A DNA stretch of 64,000 nucleotides from Podocnemis expansa (lineage: Eukaryota; Chordata; Testudines; Podocnemididae), in assembly GCA_007922195.1 (NCBI GenBank), contig ML682005.1, forward strand, positions 39,186,954 through 39,250,953, written 5' to 3'. The notes under the pieces are model-generated. The model saw only the letters and a list, made by a program, of their open reading frames with translations. It ran no database searches and was not told the DNA's origin. Both the position numbers and the translations under genes were made by a program. Positions 12,046-23,239 of the stretch are shown here, one piece after another. How positions within the stretch are numbered: position 1 is the stretch's first letter; each line of letters begins with the position of its first letter.

Positions 12046-14159
12046 GAAGCTAATGCAGGAAAGATTCACACTGTAGCTTCCTGCCAACGAAATGTTCATG
12101 TGGATAAGCTCTGAATAATAATTTAGTAGGGACAGAGTAAGGGTTCCAAGATTTGCTCCTGCAGGTATTTAATGGTGTCCAATGTTATTTCATGTGAAAA
12201 CACAATTCTCAAATGCCCTTTTTTATTTTTTTTTACCTTTGTCTGAAAGAAAAATGTTCCCTATTTGCCTATCTCATTTCCATTGCTTTGCCAGGTAGTA
12301 CTGGCATATTCTATGTCCCCCAATCAGTTTTGTATCTTCCCTGAAAATGTCTGTTGATCTTTTGGTTACATTGTTTGACCTCACATCACAACGAAACTGT
12401 TGCACTCAAATATATAAATGATGCAAATGAAGGACAAACATTTTCCTACTGATGTTTTCTGTCAAACAGAGCAGTCCCTGTGGGAGTCCTGCACTCAGCC
12501 TGCTGAGGGGATCTTAACTCTTTCTTGGAACACAGGATCTTTTTTTAGTGTGGGAGACAGATTTTTATGCATGTCTTTTTCAAAACCATCTTGGGAAGGC
12601 AGGCAACTCAATAACATAAGGAGAAGGAGCAGAAGAAAATGATCATGGTCGTGATCTTCATGTAGAATGTTTAATTTAAAATCCCATTTTTTGTAACATT
12701 TCATGTGTAATGAAAATGCAACAGAGCACTAGCAAGCACATTTCTGAGAAGGAAGGAAAGGAAGATCAGGTTCTACAATAAATATAAGACAAAATATAAG
12801 CAAAACTAACATGTTTGGTTGACTTCAAGAAATATCTGCAGTGTGGGGGGAGGGGATAAAAGAGAGGACTTGAGTTGCACCTGTGGGGTTTTAGTAGGTT
12901 TATGGTTCACCAATTTACTCCTACATGGCCTGGATCCTTCACACTGGGATACATTTCATGTTACAAAGACGAATGGAAATGAAGAGCTGTGTAATTATTA
13001 GTTTTGTTGCTAGCAGATCAATCATTTGAGATGAACTGTTCACAAAGGTCACGTATGACCTTTCGGTTGGAATTTAACTGGCACCGCAGTTGTGATTTGC
13101 TCACAGCAGCAGTCCCCTGCTGGCTGTATTATAACAGTCTTGGAAGCATTAAAAGGCGGTCCTGCATTCCGTGTCATTGGGACTCTTATAATTATGACAA
13201 ATGACTAAATGTGTTATTTTCAGCAAAGCAATGGCAGTCAAAAGGGGTACTTAGAGTTTGTAAGAGGTGATGGCTGGCATGGCTTTGAAGGCTTTTCCTT
13301 TTTTTTGACTTAACACAGACTGAATCATACATGGCCACCCCACTGATAGCTGAGCAGCGTGTGAAACCCATTTCACACGTCTGTGCTGCTTTACAGCTGC
13401 GATGCCCTCTTTTCATCCTCAACAAAACCAGAGCCGGTGGCTGCTGCTGTTTAAAACAGGCACATGGTTTGCTAGGGAAAATTTTACTGGCTTTGTTTTA
13501 ATCAGGGATGAATGGGAAATCCCAAACACTGAAGTGTATTTTATTGGAGCCTGGGGGGTGGCTGGGGGGAGAAGGAGAAGGAGGAGTGGCAGAAGAGGGA
13601 ACAAAGCCAAATAGGAAATATAGTCCAAGTGGTGTTTCTGACAGCAGAAAAGAGTCTGTCTGTCCATAAAGACAGTGAAAGTGTGTGAGCAGTAAAATTG
13701 AATAAGAAATATCTATACATGTTTCTGGAAAAAACATACAGCTCATAAGTTTTATACCTGCATTTTCTAATGGTCCAGAAACTCCCATTCATCTCATTGG
13801 GAGTCCCAAGAATGAAACTCTCACAAGCCATTTTGAAAATAAACAGGATAGATTTTGAAAAGTTTAGCATGAAGTAAATATTTATAAGTATCAGACATTA
13901 CAAATTTTTAGATGTCAACATATGGCCTACCACCAGAATAGTATATTGGTTAAAAAAGTGGAAAGGCATCACGGTCACATAACATTCCTGTGGAGCTCCT
14001 TCAGGCAGACGTGAAGAATTCAGTAGACACTGTGACAGGTCACTTACTAAAGATAAGGAAGACAAAAAATGCCAAACGAGTGGGAAAAGGATCATACAAT
14101 GAAGCTGCCAAAGAAAGGAGACCTCAGCCGGTAGAAAATCTGGATACGTATTCAATTTC
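12046..14159. other. single-copy DNA, no gene seen
   Basis: No recognised transposon. The 13,000-13,260 stretch has balanced composition and no stop-dense AT runs, which might suit a conserved non-coding element, but nothing in the sequence proves it. The purine-rich tract at 13,550-13,610 generates several overlapping 60-109 codon frames on both strands; these are low complexity. Confidence 0.5.
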
Positions 14160-14505
14160 AGTTTAGCTCAAAAGAAGATGATGATCAATTGTTCTCCACA
14201 TCCACTGAAGGTAGGACAAGATGTGATGTACTTAATCTGCAGCAAAAGCAATTACAGTTAGGTGGCAGAAAAAATAAAGGCAGGTAAACTCTGAAATAGA
14301 CTTCCAAAGGATGTTGTGGAACCCCCACCACTGGACATTTTTAAAAACAAATAGGACAAACATTTGTCAGGAATGGTCTAAGTATACTTGGTGCTACCAC
14401 AGAGCAGGAGACTGGATGATCACTTTAAAAGATCCCTTCCACCCCATGTTAATGTATGATTCTACATTTCAAATAATATATTTGCACTTATAATTCTAGA
14501 AAAAA
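14160..14505 (+). mobile_element. CR1 LINE 3' end fragment
   Basis: The order of phrases GATCAATTGTTCTCCACATC, CACTGAAGGTAGGACAAGA, GATGTTGTGGAACCCCC, GGACAAACATTTGTCAGGAA and AGATCCCTTCCACCCCATG is that of the 3' end of vertebrate CR1 LINEs in plus orientation. The copy is 5'-truncated and encodes nothing intact. Confidence 0.85.
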
Positions 14506-14624
14506 TAAAGTGGTAGATTGATGATAAGAACGGGTAATAGTCAGTTAGAAGAAACCATGGCAATTAAATAGCAACCCCAGACATCAACACAGAAATTCTG
14601 ATCAAATGACAGTCACCACTTTAT

Positions 14625-15020
14625 ATGAAACTTATAGATTCCCAAAAAGCCTTTGGTACAGTAGATAGAACAGGTATACAATCCCTCTGAAATATGTTGG
14701 CATCATTCAGAGCATCTATGAAAATATTACATGCAAACATAACATGTTATGGATTTAAGTGACTTGACTAAACCATTCAAAGTTACCAAGAGTGTTAGAG
14801 AAGGGTGTCTTATGTCATCCATGATCTTTTTTTTTTTTATTAGTGGAGATTATGTAAAGAGAGAGACCACAAAACAAGCAAGGGTCAGAAATTGGACTTT
14901 TGCACAGAAGTTAGAGAGCCTTGACTTTGCTGATGACTTCAACCTGCTATCTCATTCTAATAAAGACATGCAAGCCAAAACAAATGATCTCCAGTCAAAT
15001 GCACAATTAGCAGGATTTTG
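14625..15020 (+). pseudogene. non-LTR retrotransposon reverse transcriptase fragment
   Basis: Conceptual translation in the plus orientation gives a decayed RT palm. A segment near 14,640 reads DSQKAFGTVDR, corresponding to the D-x-x-K-A-F-D motif of LINE RTs. It is followed by SVREGCLMS (14,789-14,820; the x-R-Q-G-C-x-L-S motif with Q replaced by E) and by LDFADDFNLLSHS (14,922-14,960; the F-A-D-D catalytic box). There is a stop and a frame change upstream of 14,749, so only a 90-codon open stretch remains. The pattern fits an RTE/jockey-like LINE better than CR1, but clade assignment needs a tree. Confidence 0.7.
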
Positions 15021-15444
15021 AGGTATTGTGTCATTTTGGGCCTATAAGCTACAAGATATGGCACCCAGGAAGAGGAGAGAAACAAAATTTATTAGTTCAA
15101 TGTACTGAAGGACTGGCATAATAGGGAGATGCTTTTTATTATTCCCTTGCCATATACCCCAAGTTAGGCCCTGAGATCCAAATAACCAGCTCCATCAAGA
15201 ACGGGGAGACACTCTGGATGGACCAAAACACTCAGCTCATCATTGTATGAGGTCATTTTCCCCTGGACTTTTTAGCTCTTTTGGGACATACCCACCTGAT
15301 GTACAATCACATTAACAAAGAACCTTGACAAAAGGTAAGAGACTGCTGGATCCTTACCTAGGGGAATATGAGGCACCAAAGAGACTGAGATCCAAACCGT
15401 TATGGACCTCAGTGTGGGGAGGAGTCACACAGTGAGTGATGAAA
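15021..15444. other. intervening sequence, nothing recognised
   Basis: Lies between the LINE RT fragment and the Gypsy pol segment. It may be decayed sequence of either element, but no motif could be read. Confidence 0.4.
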
Positions 15445-16540
15445 CACATTAGTTCTCACTCCAAAACCAGATGACATAATGAGATTTTGTTTAAGGTTAA
15501 TGAAATTTCCAAGCCTGATGCATAACCCATCCCTAGGCTATACTTCTACATAATCTACTGCAGCGTCACAGGATGGTAAGTTTCATATCTACAGTCACCT
15601 TACAAAAGGGCATTCGCAGATTCCCTTGATTCCATAGGGAAGACTCTATTTGTTACACTATTAGGACTGTCTCATTTTCAAACAATGTCATTTGTGTTTC
15701 ACAGAGTGATTGTGATCTTTCAAAGACTAATAGTGCAAGTCCTCTTTCTGAATTGGTAGTACACCATTGCTTGTTTAAACCTCATAGTTCTCTGCAGTCA
15801 AGATTTCATCCATCTTATCACTGTATTGCAGTCAGCCTCCAGTTCTGGCCTAAACATGTGCAGGACTGACAACCATAAAGCTATAGACATGGGATGTATA
15901 GTGGGAGGTAGGCACATATGCCGACTTGTGGACAAGGTACAGGCTTTGGCCAACTACTTGAGGCCCACACACAAGAAGCAATTTCTGGGTTTGGTTGAGT
16001 ATTACAGGCACTTCATGCCAAAATTTGCAACCATGATAGACTTTTAATTGATGCAGTGAGGGATGGGAAAACATGGCAGGTGCAATGGTTCTATTCTTGC
16101 CAAAAGAAAAAACAAAAACAAAAAAATCCTTTAGAACGTCAAAATATAGCTTATGTTGTGAAATATAGCTTATGTTGTGACTTTTCAAACTAGTTCATGC
16201 TCCAAACCGACACACTGAATATGTGACATGGGGCAGTGTTTTTCTCTGGTCTTCCAAGAAGCTGAAAATGATTTCCATGTGAAAATGCATACTCAATAAT
16301 TGAAAAGGAGGTTCTAGCTGCTAAGTGAGACACAAATGCCTTATTTTGCCTACTGGAGACCTCCTTTTTGCTGAACACAGACCATGCACCTGTCTGCTGG
16401 CTGCTTATGAGGAATGACACCAACACAAGGATAATGCATTGACATCTAGCCCTACAACTATACAGATTTCATAGAGCCCACATGGCCCAGACAAATCTTA
16501 GTTGCTTTTCTCTGAGCACAGATTCTACACCTGACACGGA
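15445..16540 (+). pseudogene. Ty3/Gypsy pol remnant: RT and RNase H
   Basis: Reading across frameshifts and stops, the plus strand carries the Gypsy reverse transcriptase order. LVLTPKPDDIMRFCLR near 15,450-15,497 is followed by NEISKPDA-x-PIPRL, then LTKGHSQIPL near 15,600, and then VDKVQALANYLRPTHKKQFL and LVEYYRHFMPKF (15,930-16,025), the RT-connection region. RNase H follows: YSIIEKEVLAAK near 16,290-16,325, then NTDHAPVCWLL and DTNTRI near 16,373-16,435. The Y-x-D-D box is not preserved. Many stops and indels make it dead. It runs straight into a polypurine tract and LTR, as expected for the 3' half of the element; gag and the 5' LTR are missing. Confidence 0.8.
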
Positions 16541-16579
16541 CAACATGCCCACCAAAGAACACAACTACTCAGGGTCATT

Positions 16580-16591
16580 GGGGGGGGGGGG
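16580..16591 (+). other. polypurine tract of the Gypsy element
   Basis: A run of 12 G immediately precedes the LTR start TGATGGGG. Its place between the pol remnant and the LTR fits the plus-strand primer of a Gypsy element, although the run may have lengthened by slippage. Confidence 0.6.
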
Positions 16592-17190
16592 TGATGGGGT
16601 GGCTCAAACTTACACTGACAAGGAAGGGAGGTACCAAGGCTTTGTGTGCTAAAGTAGTCCTGCCCTCCAGCCCTGTTGATCATGAATGGTAAGGGAGAGC
16701 ACTTTAAAAAGAGGATAATGCAGTACACAATATGAGAAGCCCTGAGCAGGGAGAGACTGGAGTCATTCCTGGAGCAGCAGAATGAATCCTCATGCCAGAA
16801 ACCTCCCAGCTCTTCAAGGAGTTCGGCAAATCCCAAGCATAAGCGTGATGGAGAGGGGCTGACTCAGCAACCAACCATAAGGATTCCAGCTGATAACCTG
16901 GAACCCTTAATAGAAAACTGGTGCATCAGATTTTTTTTTCCTTGTCATTGACCCATAAGGGGCTTGGTTCATGTTCACTTGAAACTTGATATTTCCCCAA
17001 CTGATAGGTAAGCAGGACTACAAGAGCAGGGCTGCTACCAGGACTAACAGGCCAGCCTTGTCATGGAAAATGGGCCTGAGGAAAGGCCCCAGTCCAGCTA
17101 AGGTTGCAGGGAGTCTCTTTTTTACTGGTTCTCTCAGTCTCTTTTTTACTGGTTCCCTCACCTACTCTTGCTCCAGGATCCACTATGACA
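16592..17190 (+). mobile_element. 3' LTR of the Gypsy element (decayed)
   Basis: Starts TGATGGGGTGGC directly after the G12 tract and probably ends at CCACTATGACA (17,180-17,190), about 600 bp. It includes a perfect-looking tandem pair of AGTCTCTTTTTTACTGGTT at about 17,112-17,160. Start and end resemble the solo LTR at 8,615-9,567. No 5-bp duplication can be tested because the 5' LTR is absent. The 160-codon open frame at 16,986-17,468 runs through the LTR end into flanking DNA and is fortuitous. Confidence 0.6.
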
Positions 17191-18259
17191 TTATTACACA
17201 GCTGAAAACATCCAAAGATCCTATGGCAGGTTCAAGCAGAATGATTAAGGCCATGGGAAATAGTGCTGTTCCTAATGTGTGCTGTCTGGTTCATTGTGCT
17301 ATGAACTGTCTCTTTTTAATTGCTTCTCCTAACCCACCTGAAGTGAAGCAGCTGGCATTTGGCATGATCTGCAAATGGCACAGCAGTAGCTTGCATACTA
17401 CCTTAGCCATGTGTGTACTGTGGATGCTGGCTTTCCTAGCTCGACAACAGCGGAGTAGCAGTTGTTGAGGATTCCTTACAGCGGTGACTGGGGAAAGGAA
17501 TGGAATTCTCTGACCCTGACCATCGTTGTCAGAAGGTCGAGAACTAGGCCCTTTCTGCGCTGAAGGCTTGCTATTGGATTCTTGACCCTTCTCCACAGTT
17601 GGAGATTCTGGTGAAGAGATACTTCCTCTAAACCTAAATGGACACTGCTTGTGTGCAGCAGTTGCCAACAGTTCTTTAATTCTTACTGTCACTACAGCAG
17701 CTCTAGACCATTACCTTTTGAGGGCTCATCTATAAGTAGAAGAGGAAACTGACTAATGGTCTGTTCTGTTCATCAGGGTCAAGTATGGTAATCTGTAGCT
17801 CAATGTGCAGCGGATTAATCATTTCCATATATTGCACAAGATACATGTAAATAAGGGTTGCCAAGTTCACTGTATTGTAGTTCATTTTGTCAAACATATG
17901 TCTCCCACAAAACCTTTGGTCTGTGTGCCATGTCAAAGGGGAAAAAAGTAGTCTGCAATGGGAAGGTAGTCTAATGAAGTATACCACCATGTGGGGGATC
18001 TGACAGTAGCTTGTGACAGAGCTGTTCCCCCTATTCCCCAGACCAGCAACTGCTGGGAAAATTGTGAAGAAATGTCCTATAATACTGGTATCTCAAGTGA
18101 TATTTCATTCCCACTCTGGTTGACACATGTAATAGTATTGACAAACTCTTGAAATAAATTACTTCTGGATGTTATGGGTCAACTGATTCAAGGCCTTTTT
18201 TGGAGTGGATTTAGATACACTAGTCTTACAGTTTTCGTTATAATGTCTTTCTTTTTTCT
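17191..18259. other. unassigned sequence with overlapping chance ORFs
   Basis: Moderately GC-rich to about 17,700. A minus-strand frame of 133 codons (17,291-17,692) is Ser/Pro-rich and matches no domain I know; its plus-strand counterpart is part of the frame spanning the LTR end. This could be the remains of an older retroelement into which the Gypsy element inserted. From 17,700 on it is ordinary AT-rich DNA. Confidence 0.4.
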
Positions 18260-18478
18260 GAAAAAACAACAAGGAGTTGTGTGGCACTTTAAGGCTAACA
18301 GATTTATTTTTTGCATGAGCTTTCGTGGGAGAAGATCCCACTTCCTCAGATGCTTCGAAGATGGGTGAACTTACAGAAAGGAATGAAACTATATGCAGGG
18401 GGGTGTAAAACATAGGATCAGGTCATAAAGTAACAGCAAATCAGATTACAAAGCAGCAATGATCCCACTAATGAGGTA
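18260..18478 (-). mobile_element. Penelope-like element 3' end (copy 2)
   Basis: Minus-orientation copy: AAGGAGTTGTGTGGCACTTT, AAGGCTAACAGATTTATTTT and GTGGGAGAAGATCCCAC are the inverse of the family tail, followed by the UTR phrase AGGATCAGGTCATA. The hammerhead-like core is damaged (CTGAGGA instead of CTGATGA) although stem II and GAAA remain. Confidence 0.75.
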
Positions 18479-20499
18479 GAGATGGGAATTGTCTAGCTCA
18501 AACTTCACAACTCGTTTCCTTTATTCTCAAATTTTTATATTTTTTAAGCTCCTGTGGTTGAATTTTCCCATCCTCTGCATGGTTCAAATTTTGCATACTA
18601 TATTTTGAGCTACATTTTCATTGTGTTCCAATAAGCTAAGAGATGATAGAAAGCAGCACACATTTTTTCCCCATGGATTCTAGAATTTAAAGCTTTTTAG
18701 AGTGACTCTTAAGGGTGGCAAGAGAAAAAGAGAGGGATACTTTGAAGATTTTTTTTTAATCTCCAGAAAGTGCTGCAAGTTTCATGTTCATCTAGACTTC
18801 TCCAACTACTCCCTCCTAATTTCAGTATATTCACACTCTCAGTAAATAGTCTATTAAGTAAATGACAGATAGTTTTTGAGGGGCTTTTTCTTTTGCCAGA
18901 GTTTACAGCTGTAGTGAACAGTTTGATGCGGCTCTAATTTCTAGTTATGACATACTGGGAGTGGAGGAGGTTGTCAATTTTGCTTCTCCCTTGGTGAGAG
19001 ATGGAATGATTTCACACTTTCTGCTGCCAACTAATTCATCCTATTCTCTTGCAAAACTAAGAATTATCACTAAATATTACTTGATAAACAGATGTGTTCA
19101 ACATTTTGGGAATGGTTACTAACTCATCCATAAGGCATATTACCAAATAGCCACAAATATAAAGATACTGGCCCAGTTTCCAATAAGTACACTTCTGAAT
19201 ATTTTATCTCTAGGGAGCTCTTTGCACCTTTGCCACAGTCTGTTTCTGTAGCAGGGAAAATTATCCATACTAATACAGATGTGAACTTTCCTCTAATTCC
19301 ACGCCCTATTTGCCCTCCTCTTCTGCTAAATCAGTTATTGAAAGAACAAGATCAGGAAAAGATCAAAGAATTCAAACATGTAAATTGCTCAAATAAAAAT
19401 AGAACTGATAGACAGTTTTCAGGGTACTTCTTAATTGACAAGATGTGACTTTTAATGTTAAAACAGGGATAGAAATGTATACTGCCACACACTACCTTTG
19501 TTTACTAAAGCAAACAGATACAGGGATAAGTTATTGGAACTAACAACAGGCTTTAATTCCTTTTAAATATGGAGGACCAAAAGCTGAAACTTATAAAGAG
19601 GACTCTTGAAGTGGACCAGCTGTCCAGGCCTTTTAAGCCATCTGTACCAGCATCCTCCCCCATTTGTCCTGGTTATTATTGCTTGATTGATGACCTAGCG
19701 AGTGCAAAGTGACCACCTGAAAGCTCTGTGGGCTCGAAGAGTCTGGTCAGTGCATATTTGACCCTTAGAGGCCATGGATCAAATATCAGGGTTATATGCA
19801 TTTCAAAAACTTTGTTTTGATACTTGAAGGGGAAAAAAAATTATTCACACAAGGGGAACGAAGGAGATTAAATATTTATGCTTGAGAGCATCTCTGAAAG
19901 GATCTCAAGTGACTGCTGTCACCAGCCTCCTGGTCAACTCTTCTTAGCCTGAGCCTCTTCGTCTTTTCATCTAAAGAGAGTAATATATATATTCTTCTGA
20001 AGAAGAATAGCGGAAAGGCTTTTGTAGCAGCCTGTGAAGGGATTTTCAGTGAGTGGCCCCTTCTGAGGGAGGAAGGAAGGTTTCCTGATAAGTGGGCATT
20101 CCACACTGTAAACTGACTCAACAGAGCTCTGAGCTGGCTAATAATTAGCCACAGACACAGGACAAAGGTTTCATTTGCTGGAATTTCATACATAATGGAT
20201 TAAATAATAGAGAGTCCTGAACCTTAGACCTAAGGGAAGACATTAGCGGGAGAAAACTGGGAAATTTATATCTATTTATCGTATAGGAACACTGGAATTT
20301 TTTATTTTCAAGATAATATTTTCTTGATCAAGTCATGTGATATGGAAAAGATTCAGGGAGGTCTATAAATGATTTCATATATTATATTGTCTAAGATATA
20401 AATAAAACCATTCATCATATTTTATTATATAAAAATCACTCTTCAAATATGTGCCAACCAAGAATGTTTTCCAAAAGCAGATTCTTATATTTTCTTAGT
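18479..20499. other. single-copy DNA, no gene seen
   Basis: No recognised repeats. The 105-codon minus frame at 19,876-20,193 is the longest here; it has no domain I can name, no clear signal peptide and no splice context, so I do not call it. Confidence 0.5.
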
Positions 20500-20561
20500 A
20501 AGAAAGCTCATACAATAAATAAATGTGTTAGTCTTTTGAATGACACAGGACTCCTTGTTTA
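20500..20561 (+). mobile_element. Penelope-like element terminal fragment
   Basis: Contains GAAAGCTCATACAATAAATA, TTAGTCTTTTGAATGACACA and GGACTCCTTGTTT, the last 60 bp of the family tail in plus orientation. The copy is severely 5'-truncated. Confidence 0.7.
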
Positions 20562-21800
20562 TAGTAATGTACCTCTCTCTGATGACTATTCCATACATAT
20601 TGGGAAATACTTTGAATTAACATTAAATTATACATTTTTGGTTTTTTTAATGTCCTCTTACGTTATCAAGTTTAAATTATTGTAAACATACTTTTCAAAT
20701 GCCGCCTGTTATCTTAGTTAATGAAAATATTAATTTTTTAAATTTATATTTTATTTGTTCCCCCCCCAAAAAAGAGTAGAACACTAGTGGGGCAAAAGAA
20801 CACAAAGTAAAGGAATGGGAAAAAAGAGGACGTAGAGGAAGGAAGGGATCAGAAAAGGGAAAGAAGAGCAACATGCTTGTTTCTATCCACTATGGATTAA
20901 CATTAGACTTAGTTAATTAGACAAATTTTACTTAAGTAATTTCATGGCTTTTAATTACTAGTTTGCATTTATTTTTAAAACAAAATAGAGTGCAGCTACT
21001 CTTTGTAACTATGTAATTCTAATAATCAAACAATAATTATCATTTATTATGTGTCATGTTTATAATTCACTATTCTGGACTTTCAGATTATTTTTTTTAA
21101 TATGCCTTGCGCAGAAATGAGAAAAGTGATCACAGGCAGCTTTATTGCAATTTTAAATCACCTGATATAGATGGTATGAAATTGTTAATATAAACTTGTA
21201 TGAAACTGAAACCTAACAGGGCTGGATTCTGGTGTCATTACCTTATTCTGCAAGGAGTCCCACTGAAACCAATGGAACTACTTGTGGAATAAAGTACAAC
21301 ACAAGCTGAAATTCTTTCCTGCAGTGAAGAGCCAACACACGGGCTTCTGCTTCACTTTCACCTTCATATTTCACCAAGTGGGGGATGGGATGAGGAGCAG
21401 AGAAAGGTCAGAAGGCTGAATGGTTGCATAGGGGTGCCTGTATGTGTCTTCTACACTATGGCAGTAGTTGTGTTAAAAAATTCACTTTGGGTTAAGGGCA
21501 GTGCTGCAATGAATTGTTATACCAATTCAGAGGTCCCAATACACCAGAATGCACATTACCGCCTCAGCTAGAGTGTCACATGGTTGGGGATGCATAGGCA
21601 TACTTGGGCTTTATGCAGGAGGAGTGAATTTCACCCAACATGAATTGGGAGGGGGACAAAAACCCATAAAATTAATATTTCTTGGTGCTTAAACATCCCA
21701 ACAAGAATATAATAGGTTCTAAGGGGACCAGGGCCTTATGATGTTTGTGCTATCCATGTTATGCTTCTGCTTAGCACTGAGATGTCATTCAGTAGTTCTC
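20562..21800. other. single-copy DNA, no gene seen
   Basis: AT-rich; a short C-run followed by A-run at 20,761-20,774. The segment 21,220-21,300 resembles decayed repeats seen elsewhere in reptile DNA but could not be assigned. Confidence 0.5.
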
Positions 21801-21803
21801 ATT

Positions 21804-22165
21804 GGCTGTGTTCACACAGCCCTCTTATTTCGAAACAACAGAGGTTGTTTCGAAATAAGATTTAAGCTGTTCATATGACGCACAGTTGTTTCGAAACAAG
21901 TTAAACCCCATGCGAGGATGAGACGACGTTGTTTCGAAAAGATTGTTTCGAAACAACGCCGTGCGAACATGTTGTTTTGAAACAACAGTGACTTGTTTTG
22001 AAATAACCGTTGCCTGAAATTGCTATTTCGCTTTGAGCGTTTTCCCTTAATTCGAATTAACAAACTGTTAATTCGAATTAAGTTATTTTGAAATAAGGCG
22101 TTATTTCCATACAAGTTGCTTCAAAACAACCATATCAAAATAACCCCCTATGTGTGAACGCAGCC
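21804..22165. mobile_element. TTCGAA-rich palindromic MITE, complete (copy C)
   Basis: Begins GGCTGTGTTCACACAGCC (an 18-bp palindrome) and ends GTGTGAACGCAGCC. It is flanked by the 3-bp direct repeat ATT (21,801-21,803 and 22,166-22,168). The interior is a chain of hairpins: CTTATTTCGAAACAAC with its inverse at about 21,825-21,860, a central TTAATTCGAATTAA pair around an AACAAACTGTT loop, and TTGTTTCGAAACAA blocks. Length 362 bp. The 100-codon minus-strand frame (21,812-22,114) consists of translated TTCGAA repeats. Confidence 0.85.
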
Positions 22166-22168
22166 ATT

Positions 22169-22479
22169 GGTGCTTGTTACATGGTATTATTTCACTGAAT
22201 TAGAGAAAGGTGTTTTAACTACATGTAAAGATGAGCCACTGAGCTTAGAACTGAATTAAATTTGGGATGTAAACATTCTACATTACTGGGATTTGAAAAA
22301 TGACAAGAAAAAACTTTTCTCCTTATAAAATTGCAGCTATGTAACTCTGGTGGAAGTCAAGCATTTTGTCTCAGGCTAGCAGAAGCCCTAACAATATAAT
22401 TCCCATGGAGACACACACTCCATGACCTGGGTGGGGTGCTGGATTCCTGCACCAAGAATATCTGGGTTCTGAGGGAAGA
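22169..22479. other. no feature seen
   Basis: Single-copy DNA between the MITE and the CR1 3' end; nothing recognised. Confidence 0.5.
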
Positions 22480-23239
22480 AAAGATCATAATAGATTTATA
22501 GAATTTGTGCCCTTGAAGGGATCATTGTGATATTCTAACCTGATATCCTACATAACCTAGGCAATAGACTCTTACCCAGTAATTTCTACAGCTGGTCACA
22601 AATCCTGGTTAAAATAGATCATATAATCTAGAAAGTTATCCAGTTTAAATTTAAAGACTCCATGTGATGGAGACCAAGTAAATTGTTGCAGTGATTACTT
22701 ACCCTCTCTGTTAAAAAATTGTAGCATGTTTCTAGTTTGAATTTTTTCAGTTTCAAATTCCAATAGATCATGCTATATCTGGTTTTGGGTAAATTAAAGA
22801 GGTATCTACTGTCAGAAATCTCTTCCCATCTTAGGTACTTGGAGACTATGATGCAGTCATCTTCTTCTGAAGAAAATAAATAGATGGAGCTTCTTTAGCC
22901 TCTCACTGTAGTGCAGGTTTTCCAGATCTTGAATCATTCTTTTAGCAATTTTCTTACCTTTTCCAATTTTTCAACTTTCTTTGCATAGACACCAGAACTA
23001 GATAGAGTATTCCAATAATGGTCTAATTAATGCTGTAAACAGAGGCAATACCACTTCCCAACTTCTGATTAATATTCCCCTGTTCATACAGCCAATGATT
23101 GCATTTGCCCTCCTAGATATGGAAACATGCTGGGCACTCATATTCAATTGGTTATTTGCTATGATTCCGAAGTCCTTTTCAGTGTTACTGTTTCTCAGGA
23201 TAGCATCTCCCATCTTGTGTGACCTACCTTCTTTATTCC
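22480..23239 (-). mobile_element. CR1 LINE, 3' UTR and C-terminal RT (minus strand)
   Basis: On the minus strand the frame at 22,998-23,213 reads MGDAILRNSNTEKDFGIIAN followed by a segment ending ALIRPLLEYS. This is the C-terminal region of the CR1 ORF2 reverse transcriptase, where the family usually has E-K-D-L-G-V and L-V-R-P-x-L-E-Y. The 3' UTR follows toward lower coordinates, through the complement of GAGACCAAGTAAATTGTTGC, to the 3' end near 22,490. The N-terminal RT continues at 24,695-25,380 after a large insertion. The copy is dead. Confidence 0.9.

Noticed and set aside
13550..13615. Possible regulatory purine tract
   Set aside because: Simple GA-rich low complexity with no further signal.
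16986..17468. 160-codon plus-strand ORF
   Set aside because: It starts inside the Gypsy LTR and crosses its end into flanking DNA; no domain and a tandem duplication inside.
17291..17692. 133-codon minus-strand ORF
   Set aside because: Ser/Pro-rich, no recognisable domain or splice context; no evidence for selection.
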